Shown: piece after piece, positions 13,685 to 21,245 of the stretch
Numbering within the stretch: position 1 is the first letter of the stretch
Layout: every line of letters starts with the position of its first letter
The notes under the pieces: model-generated
The model's database searches: none
What the model was told of the DNA's origin: nothing
The model's input: only the letters and a program-made list of their open reading frames with translations
Program-made: the position numbers and the translations under genes
Assembly (NCBI GenBank): GCA_019414265.1
Contig: DXMJ01000031.1
Location: 1 to 21,254, forward strand
Source: Collinsella sp.
GTDB lineage: Bacteria; Actinomycetota; Coriobacteriia; Coriobacteriales; Coriobacteriaceae
DNA: 21,254 bases
Reading direction: 5' to 3'

Positions 13685-15034
13685 ATGGAGAAGTTCATGA
13701 CCCTGCTTCAGGAAAAACTGACCCCTATCGCCAATTTCTGCGGCACCGAGCGCCACTTTGCCTCCATGCAAAAGGGCTTTATGAGCGCGATCAGCTTCAT
13801 CTTGGTATCTGCCGTCTTTATGATCCTCGCCAACCCGCCGGTCACGGCCGACCTGGTGGCGCAGGGCGGGTTCTGGTCTGTCTTTGGCCCTTGGCTCGAT
13901 TTTGCCACGGCCAATAAGCTCACGCTGCTCATTCCCTTCAACATGACGATGGGCATACTGTCGGTGATCGTGACGTTCGCAATCGCCTATAACCTGGCGG
14001 GCACCTACAAGATGCCCAAGCTTAACGCCGGCATGACCTCGCTGGTGATGTTCCTGATCGCCGCGGCGCCGTCGTCCTACTACCAGCTTGCTGACGAGTC
14101 CGTGCTCCAGGCGGTCCCCTGCACCTATCTGGGTGCGCAGGGCCTGTTTACCGCCATCATCGTTGCCTTGGTCTCCGTCGAGGTCACGCGCTTCTGCCAG
14201 ACCAAGGGCATCACCATCAAGATGCCCGATGGCGTGCCGCCGTTTTTGTCCGAAACCTTTGGCGCCATCGTACCTATGCTCGCCAACATCCTCATCTTCT
14301 TTGGCGGCAACCTGCTGATCCAGATGATCGATCCCGCGCTGTCCATTCCCTCGGTTATCGAGAAGCTGCTCGCTGCCCCGCTTTCCGTCGCAGTTGACTC
14401 TGTGCCCGGCGCACTGCTTATCTGCTTCATGACGCTGCTGTTTTGGTGCTTTGGCGTCCACGGCAACATGATCGTAATGCCCATCACCGCCCCGGTCACG
14501 CTTGCCGCCTTTGCCGCCAACGCCTCGCTCTATGCTGCCGGGCAGCCGCTTGAGTTCCACCCGGCGCTCATGTCGTTGGCCATCAACCTCATCGGCGGCA
14601 CGGGTAATACGTTCTCTTTTGTGGCGCTCTGCGCGTTTAGGGCAAAGTCGCAGCAGCTCAAGGCATTTGGCAGGGCATCGATCGTGCCGAGCTTCTTCCG
14701 TATCTCCGAGCCCGCGATCTTCGGCGCGCCCATCATCTTCAACCCGATCCTCATGATTCCGTTTGTGCTAGGCGGCATGATCTCGGCCCTGCTGTATTGG
14801 GGTGCGGTCTCACTGGGTCTTGTCTCTAACTTCTACATCTTGGTGAGCGGCACGTTCCCCATCTTCGTTCAGGGCTTTGTCCAGTGCCTCGACCCGCGCA
14901 TCTGGGTGTTTACGATCGTTTTGATCGTGGTCATGGCTGTGGTCTGGTACCCGTTCTTTAAGGTGTACGATAACCAGCTCCTGGCTCAGGAGCAGGAGAA
15001 CGCCGCGGCAGCTTCTGCCGAGGATGCTGAGTAG
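13685..15034 (+). CDS. PTS lactose/cellobiose-type EIIC permease
   Basis: A 449-residue integral membrane sugar permease of the PTS EIIC lactose/cellobiose family, with about ten membrane spans. Family segments include GNTFSFVAL and RISEPAIFGAPIIFNPILMI, whose Glu is expected at the sugar site. With EIIA and EIIB it imports and phosphorylates a beta-linked disaccharide or glucoside. The start is supported by AGGAGG formed across the EIIB stop. The stop codon TAG is 1 nt from the ATG of the GH1 gene. The exact sugar cannot be read from sequence. Confidence 0.92.
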   Translation: MEKFMTLLQEKLTPIANFCGTERHFASMQKGFMSAISFILVSAVFMILANPPVTADLVAQGGFWSVFGPWLDFATANKLTLLIPFNMTMGILSVIVTFAIAYNLAGTYKMPKLNAGMTSLVMFLIAAAPSSYYQLADESVLQAVPCTYLGAQGLFTAIIVALVSVEVTRFCQTKGITIKMPDGVPPFLSETFGAIVPMLANILIFFGGNLLIQMIDPALSIPSVIEKLLAAPLSVAVDSVPGALLICFMTLLFWCFGVHGNMIVMPITAPVTLAAFAANASLYAAGQPLEFHPALMSLAINLIGGTGNTFSFVALCAFRAKSQQLKAFGRASIVPSFFRISEPAIFGAPIIFNPILMIPFVLGGMISALLYWGAVSLGLVSNFYILVSGTFPIFVQGFVQCLDPRIWVFTIVLIVVMAVVWYPFFKVYDNQLLAQEQENAAAASAEDAE

Positions 15035-15035
15035 C

Positions 15036-16490
15036 ATGAGTTACTTTGACAGAACGTCTGCCGCCGGTATGCCCGAGGGCTTTTTGTGGGGTGGTGCCCT
15101 CGCCGCCAACCAGGCCGAAGGGGGCTGGAACGAGGGCGGCCGCGGCATGTCGCACTCCGACCTGATCCCACAGGGTTCCGACCGCTGGGATGTAATGTTT
15201 GGCAGGCAAAAGCCCGTGGACGATCCGGACAGGCTGTATCCATGCCGCTGGGGCAACGACTTCTTCCATCATTGGCACGAGGATGTCGAGCTCTTTGCCG
15301 AGATGGGCTTTAAGTGCCTGCGTCTTTCAATTTGCTGGAGCCGTATTTTTCCCACAGGGATGGAGACCGAGCCCAACGGCGAGGGCTTGGAGTTTTACCG
15401 TCAGGTATTCGAGGCGCTGCGCGAGCATGGAATCGAGCCGCTTGTGACGCTGTCGCACTACGACTATCCGTTGGCTCTGGTCGAGCGCTATGGTGGCTGG
15501 CAAAGCCGAGAGATGATCGAGCGGTATGCGCACTACGTCGAGACCGTCGGACGCGCGTACCAGGGCCTCGTGCGTTATTGGCTTACGTTCAACGAGATCA
15601 ACAGCGTGGCGCTGTCCTATCTCAACGCGGGTGTCACGCTCGAGGATGAGCGTGACCGTGCAGCCGTGACCGCGGCGTTCTCGCACCATATGTTTATGGC
15701 GAGCGCTCGCGCTGTCGAGATTCTGCACAAGATCGATCCCGCAAACAAGGTGGGTTGCATGGTCGCTGCCGGTGCGACCTATCCGTACCGTTGTGCGCCC
15801 GAGGACGTATGGCTTGCGTATGAGGAGGACCGCGGCCGCTACTTCTACACAGACGTGATGGCTGCGGGCGCCTATCCTGCTTGGAAGCTGCGTGCACTCG
15901 AGAAAGAGGGTGTTCACGTGCCCTTTGAGCCGGGCGATACGGAGTATCTGGCAGAGCATACGGTCGACTTCATCTCGTTCTCGTACTATTGCTCGCGCTT
16001 GGTGTGCGCCGATGATCAGGTGATCGCCGAGAAGGCGGAGGGCAACGTGTTCCCGACGTTGCGCAATCCGTACCTCAAGGATAAAGAGACTGCCTGGAAG
16101 TGGCAGATCGATGCGCTGGGTTTGCGCGTGACGCTTGCCGGCTACCACGATCGTTACCATCTTCCGCTCTTTATCGCCGAGAACGGTGTGGGCGGGCTCG
16201 ATGCGCTGGAAGACGGCAAAGTCCACGATGCGTATCATATTGATTACCTGCGAAGGCATATTCTTGCGCTGCGCGATGCAATTGTCGAGGACGGTGTTGA
16301 CCTGATGGGATACACGCCGTGGGGCTGTATCGATTTGGTGTCGGCCTCGACGGGGCAGATGAAGAAGCGCTATGGCTTTGTTTATGTTGATGCCGATGAT
16401 ATGGGCAAAGGCACGTTCGATCGCTACCGAAAGGACAGCTTCTGCTGGTACCAAAAGGTCATTGCATCAAATGGCGAGGACTTGAGTTAA
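15036..16490 (+). CDS. GH1 6-phospho-beta-glucosidase (or 6-phospho-beta-galactosidase)
   Basis: A 484-residue glycoside hydrolase family 1 enzyme, cytoplasmic, cleaving the 6-phosphorylated disaccharide delivered by the PTS. Acid/base Glu187 in LTFNEINS, nucleophile Glu382 in FIAENG, N-terminal FLWGGALAANQAEGG. The phosphate-binding set is visible near the C-terminus: Ser436/Ser438, Lys443/Lys444 and Tyr446 in SASTGQMKKRYGF, a mark of phospho-glycosidases. The ATG at 15036 follows the EIIC stop by one base, so translation is probably coupled; an overlapping upstream ATG at 15024 has no better ribosome site. The strong terminator at 16507 closes the operon. Glucosidase is more likely than galactosidase from the licR-type regulator, but not proven. 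Confidence 0.92.
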   Translation: MSYFDRTSAAGMPEGFLWGGALAANQAEGGWNEGGRGMSHSDLIPQGSDRWDVMFGRQKPVDDPDRLYPCRWGNDFFHHWHEDVELFAEMGFKCLRLSICWSRIFPTGMETEPNGEGLEFYRQVFEALREHGIEPLVTLSHYDYPLALVERYGGWQSREMIERYAHYVETVGRAYQGLVRYWLTFNEINSVALSYLNAGVTLEDERDRAAVTAAFSHHMFMASARAVEILHKIDPANKVGCMVAAGATYPYRCAPEDVWLAYEEDRGRYFYTDVMAAGAYPAWKLRALEKEGVHVPFEPGDTEYLAEHTVDFISFSYYCSRLVCADDQVIAEKAEGNVFPTLRNPYLKDKETAWKWQIDALGLRVTLAGYHDRYHLPLFIAENGVGGLDALEDGKVHDAYHIDYLRRHILALRDAIVEDGVDLMGYTPWGCIDLVSASTGQMKKRYGFVYVDADDMGKGTFDRYRKDSFCWYQKVIASNGEDLS

Positions 16491-16506
16491 CTCTTGCAGG
16501 TCTGTT

Positions 16507-16540
16507 GCCCCCGCGGTCCGCTTCGGCCGCGGGGGCTTTT
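16507..16540 (+). terminator. Rho-independent terminator of the PTS/GH1 operon
   Basis: GCCCCCGCGG (16507-16516) pairs perfectly with CCGCGGGGGC (16527-16536), then TTTT. It lies 16 bp after the GH1 stop. The loop TCCGCTTCGG is almost the same as the loops of the two arcC terminators (TCCGCTCCGG/T). Confidence 0.92.
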
Positions 16541-16943
16541 GTTATTGAGGCGGCTGTTCATGAGGAGCATTGCAGGCTGCGGAAACCCGGCACTTGGGGA
16601 CGTTCCTTTCCTGCCGGCAGCTTGGGACAGTCCTTAAAGGCCGCATCGATCAACTGCGGAAAGCACATCCCAGAACGAGCGTCCAACATGGGGTGCGGTT
16701 TCCCTTGAGGCCCTCAATCGGAAAATGCATCCCGGATTTTTGTCGAAAAGCGGTCCCTAGTTTCCCAAACGGGCCGCTAACGGAAAGCGCATCCCGCTAT
16801 TGGGCCCCAAAGCAGGATGCGCTTTCCGTGCTGGCAGTTCCAAGCAGTTCGGGATGGCCCTTTTCGTCTGCTCTCGGCCGGCGTCCGTAAGACTGTCCCC
16901 GACGACCACTCATTTAAGTCTGTCCCCAATGAGTGCCCAATGA
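16541..16943. repeat. Gene-free repeat block related to 10670-10819, long copy
   Basis: No gene is supported in this stretch. The left part (16583-16637) matches 10683-10737 at 53 of 55 positions. The right part (16903 to about 16947) matches 10788-10827 and ends CCCAATGACTAG, which is the complement of the left edge of the short copy. The interior is different: the motif CGGAAA(G/A)-CATCCC occurs at 16656-16671, 16719-16733 and 16781-16795, the last as part of a 15-bp hairpin. Pattern fits a composite of REP-like or non-autonomous elements. Confidence 0.6.
16780..16829. repeat. 15-bp perfect inverted repeat inside the repeat block
   Basis: ACGGAAAGCGCATCC (16780-16794) and its exact complement (16815-16829) enclose a 20-nt loop, which itself contains the palindrome TGGGCCCCA-like centre. 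No T-run follows on either strand, so terminator function is unlikely. The arm sequence recurs, with changes, at 16656 and 16719. Confidence 0.7.
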
Positions 16944-17945
16944 CTAGTAGTAGGCCCACATGGCTTCGACTTCGTTGAGGACCTCTACGACGCCCCAGCG
17001 GCGGGCGCTGCGGCTGGCCGAGTTGGGGTCGTAGACGCCAATCTGGTTGGCATCGTCGATGCCGTAGAGCACGATATAGTGGCCTACGTTGGTAAACGTG
17101 CCGGGGCGCACTGCGGCGATGACGGGCGCACCCGAGCGAAGTGCTTGGGTAATCGATTCGCGATTGTTATAGAGCTGTGTTCCGTTGAGCCCCAGCTGCC
17201 ACGCACCGCCTGTCATAAACGACCACTCGGTGGCACCAGTGGGGGCGTAGTTGCCGGCTTCGGCCAGTGCGCATATATCGACCGGCGTCTTATCGGTGTG
17301 GCCGGTCTTAAAGATATAGACCATGGTGAGGCAAGTGGGGCCGCAAGCGTTTTCGCGAATAGTGCCACCGGCATAGGGCAGCTCCGACCATGCGGGGTCA
17401 ATTTGGTAGATGTGGGGCATGGTGCCGGCCTGCCATTGCGAGCGTGGGGTCGAGAACGCAAAGGAGTAACCGGGCGCGACGGGAGCTTTAAGCAGCTTGT
17501 CCTCGGCAGTGGGCTCAAGACCGGCTGATCCGTGCGAGATACAGGATCCCAAAAACACAAAGACGAGGCAGGCGGCAATGGAGCAAAGCGCAAGGCGTAG
17601 ACGGCGGGCTGGAAGTGCGTGGCTTGTGGTGTGCGACGCGGGGCGAGGGGCGGAATTGCCGCGATTGCGTTGAGGTGGCGAAAAGGAGCGCTTAACGTAG
17701 TGGTCGGTCGTACGGCAATCGTAGCGGCGCGGCTGCGATGTGTCGGTCTGGCGTTGGCGTGTGCTCGTGCTCACGCGGTCTGACTGCTGCGCGGTACGGC
17801 TTTGTTGCCGAGAAGAAGCCCCGGGCTGCTCTTGGGGGCGCTGCTGGTTGCCGTTGTCGGAGGTGCTTCTGGGCGTTGGCGTGGTGCGGCCGGCAAGGCG
17901 CACGCTTTGTGGCCGTTGGTCGCCGTCATTGTATCCGTATGCCAT
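16944..17945 (-). CDS. Membrane-anchored C39-like cysteine peptidase
   Basis: A 333-residue protein. Residues 1-115 are low-complexity, rich in Gln, Ser, Thr, Arg and Pro, and probably disordered in the cytoplasm. Residues about 117-135 form one membrane segment preceded by ARRLRLR-type positive charge, giving a type II topology. The outer part is a C39-like papain-fold domain (Peptidase_C39_2): Cys201 in ENACGPTCLTM, His289 in VGHYIVLYGID, Asp306 in GVYDPNS. There is no ABC transporter domain, so it is not a bacteriocin exporter; the substrate is unknown. The ATG at 17945 has AAGGTG seven bases upstream; a GTG three codons earlier is possible. The TAG stop lies in the edge of the repeat element at 16903-16947. 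Divergent from the permease gene. Confidence 0.82.
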   Translation of the reverse strand: MAYGYNDGDQRPQSVRLAGRTTPTPRSTSDNGNQQRPQEQPGASSRQQSRTAQQSDRVSTSTRQRQTDTSQPRRYDCRTTDHYVKRSFSPPQRNRGNSAPRPASHTTSHALPARRLRLALCSIAACLVFVFLGSCISHGSAGLEPTAEDKLLKAPVAPGYSFAFSTPRSQWQAGTMPHIYQIDPAWSELPYAGGTIRENACGPTCLTMVYIFKTGHTDKTPVDICALAEAGNYAPTGATEWSFMTGGAWQLGLNGTQLYNNRESITQALRSGAPVIAAVRPGTFTNVGHYIVLYGIDDANQIGVYDPNSASRSARRWGVVEVLNEVEAMWAYY

Positions 17946-18300
17946 TCGAATCACCTTGCCTCGTGTGTAACTTGTCTATCCTACATAAAAAGATGCACGA
18001 CACATGGGTATGTGCGCCAAAAGCCTGACAAATGGTATGAACGTTGCCGCGCCGCGCGCCAAGCGTCACGGCAACAGGTATTCAAAAGCAGACAAGATGA
18101 AAGCGTCCAGGACGAATGACGTCTCCCGCCGTTCGTCCCAAAAACGGTGCCGCTCGTTTTGCAGTTCTGCCTTCGGTCGAGCTGCGAGCGGCGCTGCTGC
18201 GCCAAGGCCGTATCTTAAAGCCATGGAATAAAAGCGCGCGGCAAAACGGACCGCGCAAGGGGTGACGCCAGGGGGCGTCAAAAAGGAAAGGAGGGGAACA
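17946..18300 (+). promoter_or_regulatory. Divergent intergenic region and structured leader of the permease gene
   Basis: About 355 bp without a convincing gene (a 75-codon plus-strand ORF at 18004-18231 lacks a ribosome site and family likeness). Five inverted repeats follow one another toward the permease start: 18043-18049/18069-18075, 18110-18116/18132-18138, 18149-18156/18185-18192, 18236-18241/18251-18256 and 18263-18269/18274-18280. The last is a perfect 7-bp stem with a 4-nt loop about ten bases before the ribosome site AAAGGAGGGG. None has a terminator T-run. No known riboswitch class was recognised. Confidence 0.4.
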
Positions 18301-19752
18301 ATGGCGGACAAGAACGCAGAAGTTGCAGTCGAGGACAACGGCGGCATGAAGAAAACGCTTTCGCTCTGGAACTTCTTCACCATCGGTTTCGGTGCCATCA
18401 TCGGTACCGGTTGGGTTCTGCAGGTCGGCGACTGGATGGTCGTGGGCGGCGGTCCCGTTCCCGCTATGATCGCATTCCTCTTGGGTGCAATCTTCCTCGT
18501 GCCCGTCGGAGCTGTTTTCGGTGAGCTCACGGCTGCTATCCCCATCTCGGGCGGCATCGTCGAGTATGTCGATCGTAGCTTTGGCCGTACGATGAGCTAC
18601 ATCACCGGCTGGCTCCTGGCCCTGGGCAACGGCATCCTGTGCCCGTGGGAGGCCATCGCCATCTCGACCCTCGTGTCCGAGATGTTCGGCAGCCTGCCCG
18701 GCCTTGAGTGGCTGCGCGCCGTCAAGCTCTACACCATCCTGGGCGCCGACGTTTACCTGTTCCCGACGCTAATCGCGCTCGGCTTTGCGACCTACGTCAT
18801 CTTCCTCAACTTCCGCGGTGCCAGCTCGGCCGCCAAGCTGCAAGCCTTCCTGACCAAGGCCCTGCTCTGCGGCATGCTGCTCGCCATGGGCGTCTCGCTG
18901 TTCACCGGCTCGCCGGACAACGCCATGCCCGTGTTCTCCCAGGTCACCGGTGCTGGCGGCGGCAAGCCTGCTACCGAGGGCACCAGCCTGTTCGCAGGCA
19001 TCGTTTCGGTCCTGGTTCTGACCCCGTTCTTCTACGCCGGTTTCGACACCATTCCTCAGCAGGCTGAGGAAGCGGCCGAGGGCCTCAACTGGAACAAGTT
19101 CGGCAAGATCATCTCCCTGGCCCTGCTGGCCGCAGGCGGCTTCTACATGGTCTGCATCTACTCGTTCGGCACCATCCTCGACTGGCATGAGTTTGTTAAG
19201 AGCCCGGTTCCCGCGCTTGCCTGCCTCAAGGGCATCAACATGCTCCTGTACCTGGCCATGCTCGTCATCGCCACGCTTGGACCCATGGGCCCGATGAACT
19301 CCTTCTACGGCGCCACGAGCCGCATCATGCTCGCCATGGGCCGAAAGGGCCAGCTGCCCGAGAAGTTCGCCGAGGTCGATCCCAAGTCCGGCGCTCCCAA
19401 GCTCGCCTGCGTCGTTCTGGGCGTCATCACCGTCGTCGGTCCGTTCCTGGGCAAGAACATGCTCATCCCTCTGACCAACGTGTCGGCTCTCGCCTTCATC
19501 TTCTCCTGCGGCATGGTCGCCCTCGCTTGCCTGCGCATGCGCTTCACCGAGCCCGACCTGCCTCGTCCCTACGAGGTGCCCGGCGGCAAGTTTGGCATCA
19601 GCCTCGCTATCGTTGCCTGCGGCACCATCATTGGCCTGCTCGTGATCCCGTTCTCTCCCGCCTCCCTCAACATGGTGGAGTGGAGCATCGTGATCGGCTG
19701 GTTGGCTGTTGGCCTGGCCCTCATGGCTTTCACCAATTCCCGCAAAAAGTAA
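18301..19752 (+). CDS. APC-family amino acid permease
   Basis: A 483-residue integral membrane transporter of the amino acid-polyamine-organocation (APC) superfamily. The first span carries the substrate-site signature GFGAIIGTGW (residues 29-38). Later ones include ISGGIVEYVDRSFG and FYAGFDTIPQQAEEA, the latter typical of APC span 6; about twelve spans in all. The ATG at 18301 has AAAGGAGGGG nearby; an ATG at 18262 in the same frame would pass through a hairpin and lacks such a site. Codons are strongly C/G-ending. The amidohydrolase gene follows after 131 bp that hold two inverted repeats, suggesting shared transcription. Substrate cannot be told from the sequence. Confidence 0.9.
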   Translation: MADKNAEVAVEDNGGMKKTLSLWNFFTIGFGAIIGTGWVLQVGDWMVVGGGPVPAMIAFLLGAIFLVPVGAVFGELTAAIPISGGIVEYVDRSFGRTMSYITGWLLALGNGILCPWEAIAISTLVSEMFGSLPGLEWLRAVKLYTILGADVYLFPTLIALGFATYVIFLNFRGASSAAKLQAFLTKALLCGMLLAMGVSLFTGSPDNAMPVFSQVTGAGGGKPATEGTSLFAGIVSVLVLTPFFYAGFDTIPQQAEEAAEGLNWNKFGKIISLALLAAGGFYMVCIYSFGTILDWHEFVKSPVPALACLKGINMLLYLAMLVIATLGPMGPMNSFYGATSRIMLAMGRKGQLPEKFAEVDPKSGAPKLACVVLGVITVVGPFLGKNMLIPLTNVSALAFIFSCGMVALACLRMRFTEPDLPRPYEVPGGKFGISLAIVACGTIIGLLVIPFSPASLNMVEWSIVIGWLAVGLALMAFTNSRKK

Positions 19753-19772
19753 CGCCTGGCCGGGGCGGATCG

Positions 19773-19853
19773 GGTGCGCGGAATCCTCTCTCCCGCGCAC
19801 CGAACCCGGCACCACTTGGGTAGCTTTGTGAGGCCTTAACCCAACACGGCCTC
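19773..19853 (+). other. Two intercistronic inverted repeats between permease and amidohydrolase genes
   Basis: GGTGCGCGG (19773-19781) pairs with CCGCGCACC (19793-19801), loop 11 nt. GAGGCC (19830-19835) pairs with GGCCTC (19848-19853), loop 12 nt. Neither is followed by a T-run, so full termination is doubtful. They may set the relative amounts of the two gene products. Confidence 0.45.
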
Positions 19854-19883
19854 GCCCACTATATGGATCCATAAGGAGGAACC

Positions 19884-21161
19884 ATGTCCACTAAGTATGC
19901 AATCGTTGGCGGCAAGCTCATCGACGGTACCGGTGCCGAGCCGGTCGAGAACTCCCTCGTTCTCGTCGACGACAACGGCAAGATCGAGTACGCCGGCACT
20001 ATGCAGGACCTTCCTGAGGGCGTTGAGGTTATCGATGCCGCCGGCAAGACCGTCCTTCCCGGCCTGATCGACACCCACCTGCACTTCTCGGGCAACTTGA
20101 CCGACGATGACACCGACTGGGTCATGCAGCCGCTCCTCGAGAAGCAGGCCGTCGCCGTCAAGCAGGCCTACGACTGCCTCACCCACGGCCTCACCACCGT
20201 CTGCGAGATCGGCCGCTTTGGTATCCAGATCCGTGACTGCATCGACAAGGGCGTCTTCAAGGGCCCGCGCGTTCTGGCCACCGGCCTTGGCTTCTGCCGC
20301 GTTGCCGGCCACGGCGACTCCCACCACTGCAGCCAGGAGCTCAACAAGGAATCGCACCCCTGGGGCGATCAGGTCGACGGTCCTTGGGATCTGCGCAAGG
20401 CCGTCCGTCGTCGCCTGCGCGAGAACCCCGATGCCATCAAGATCTGGGCTACCGGTGGCGGCATCTGGCGCTGGGACTCCGGTCGCGACCAGCACTACTG
20501 CTCCGAGGAGATCCAGGCCGTGATCGAAGAGGCCAAGTTGGTCGGCATCCCCGTGTGGAGCCACTGCTACAACAACCACGCCGCTGCCTACGATTCCGTT
20601 CGCTTTGGCTGCGAGCAGCTGATTCACGGCTTCGATATCGATGAGCGCACCATGGACCTCATGGCCGAGCAGGGTACCTTCTTCACTCCGACGATCGCCT
20701 TCCTGCCCACCTGGTACGCCACCTATCCGCCCGTCTACGTCCCCGAGCTGCACGACAAGTACGAGGGCACCCTGGTCGAGAAGGAGCTGCAGCGCAACTA
20801 CGACTGCCTGCGCGAGGCCAAGAAGCGCGGCGTCGTCATGACGATCGGCTCCGACTCCTTCTCCTTCGTCACCCCGTACGGCACCTGCTCCATCGAGGAG
20901 ATGTACGAGTTTGTCGACAAGATCGGCTTCACCCCGGTCGAGACCATCACCTGCGCCACCCTCAACGGTGCCAAGATGTGCCACATCGAGGACGAGACCG
21001 GTTCCATCGAGGCCGGCAAGTGCGCCGACCTGCTGGTCGTCAACGGTGACGTCGCCGCTGACATTCACGTGCTCAACACCGACAACATGGACGTCATCAT
21101 GAAGGACGGCTGGATTGTCGAGGCCGGCACCTTCGGCGAGGCAAACAAGTACAGCGCCTAA
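19884..21161 (+). CDS. Metal-dependent amidohydrolase (imidazolonepropionase/Xaa-dipeptidase-like)
   Basis: A 425-residue amidohydrolase-superfamily enzyme with a binuclear metal site. His65 and His67 in DTHLH, probable carboxylated Lys186 in AIKIWATGGG, His227 in WSHCYNN, His248 in LIHGFDID and catalytic Asp324 in IGSDSF. Small beta-sandwich segments at both ends (GGKLIDGTG; IEAGKCADLLVVNGD) are normal for the family. Closest recognisable group is the imidazolonepropionase-like/prolidase-like branch, some members of which cleave dipeptides ending in Arg or Lys; the real substrate is unknown. A strong AAGGAGG precedes the ATG. The preceding permease on the same strand suggests a joint role in using an amino acid derivative or dipeptide. 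A terminator follows 58 bp after the stop. Confidence 0.9.
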   Translation: MSTKYAIVGGKLIDGTGAEPVENSLVLVDDNGKIEYAGTMQDLPEGVEVIDAAGKTVLPGLIDTHLHFSGNLTDDDTDWVMQPLLEKQAVAVKQAYDCLTHGLTTVCEIGRFGIQIRDCIDKGVFKGPRVLATGLGFCRVAGHGDSHHCSQELNKESHPWGDQVDGPWDLRKAVRRRLRENPDAIKIWATGGGIWRWDSGRDQHYCSEEIQAVIEEAKLVGIPVWSHCYNNHAAAYDSVRFGCEQLIHGFDIDERTMDLMAEQGTFFTPTIAFLPTWYATYPPVYVPELHDKYEGTLVEKELQRNYDCLREAKKRGVVMTIGSDSFSFVTPYGTCSIEEMYEFVDKIGFTPVETITCATLNGAKMCHIEDETGSIEAGKCADLLVVNGDVAADIHVLNTDNMDVIMKDGWIVEAGTFGEANKYSA

Positions 21162-21219
21162 GCTACCGTTCATCGATGGCTTGATGTAAAACACAGTATT
21201 TGATTGCATAATGCAATGG

Positions 21220-21245
21220 AGAGGGTCGCTTGCGGCCCTCTTTAT
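21220..21245 (+). terminator. Rho-independent terminator after the amidohydrolase gene
   Basis: AGAGGGTCGC (21220-21229) pairs with GCGGCCCTCT (21232-21241) including one T-G pair; the innermost pairs probably open to give a 4-6 nt loop. TTTATTG follows. It ends the permease-amidohydrolase unit. Confidence 0.8.

Noticed and set aside
18004..18231. 75-residue plus-strand ORF before the permease gene
   Set aside because: No ribosome site, no family likeness, and the region is filled with inverted repeats; treated as leader.
19836..21209. 457-residue ORF antisense to the amidohydrolase
   Set aside because: Low-complexity shadow frame; the sense strand has a full metal-site motif set and a ribosome site.
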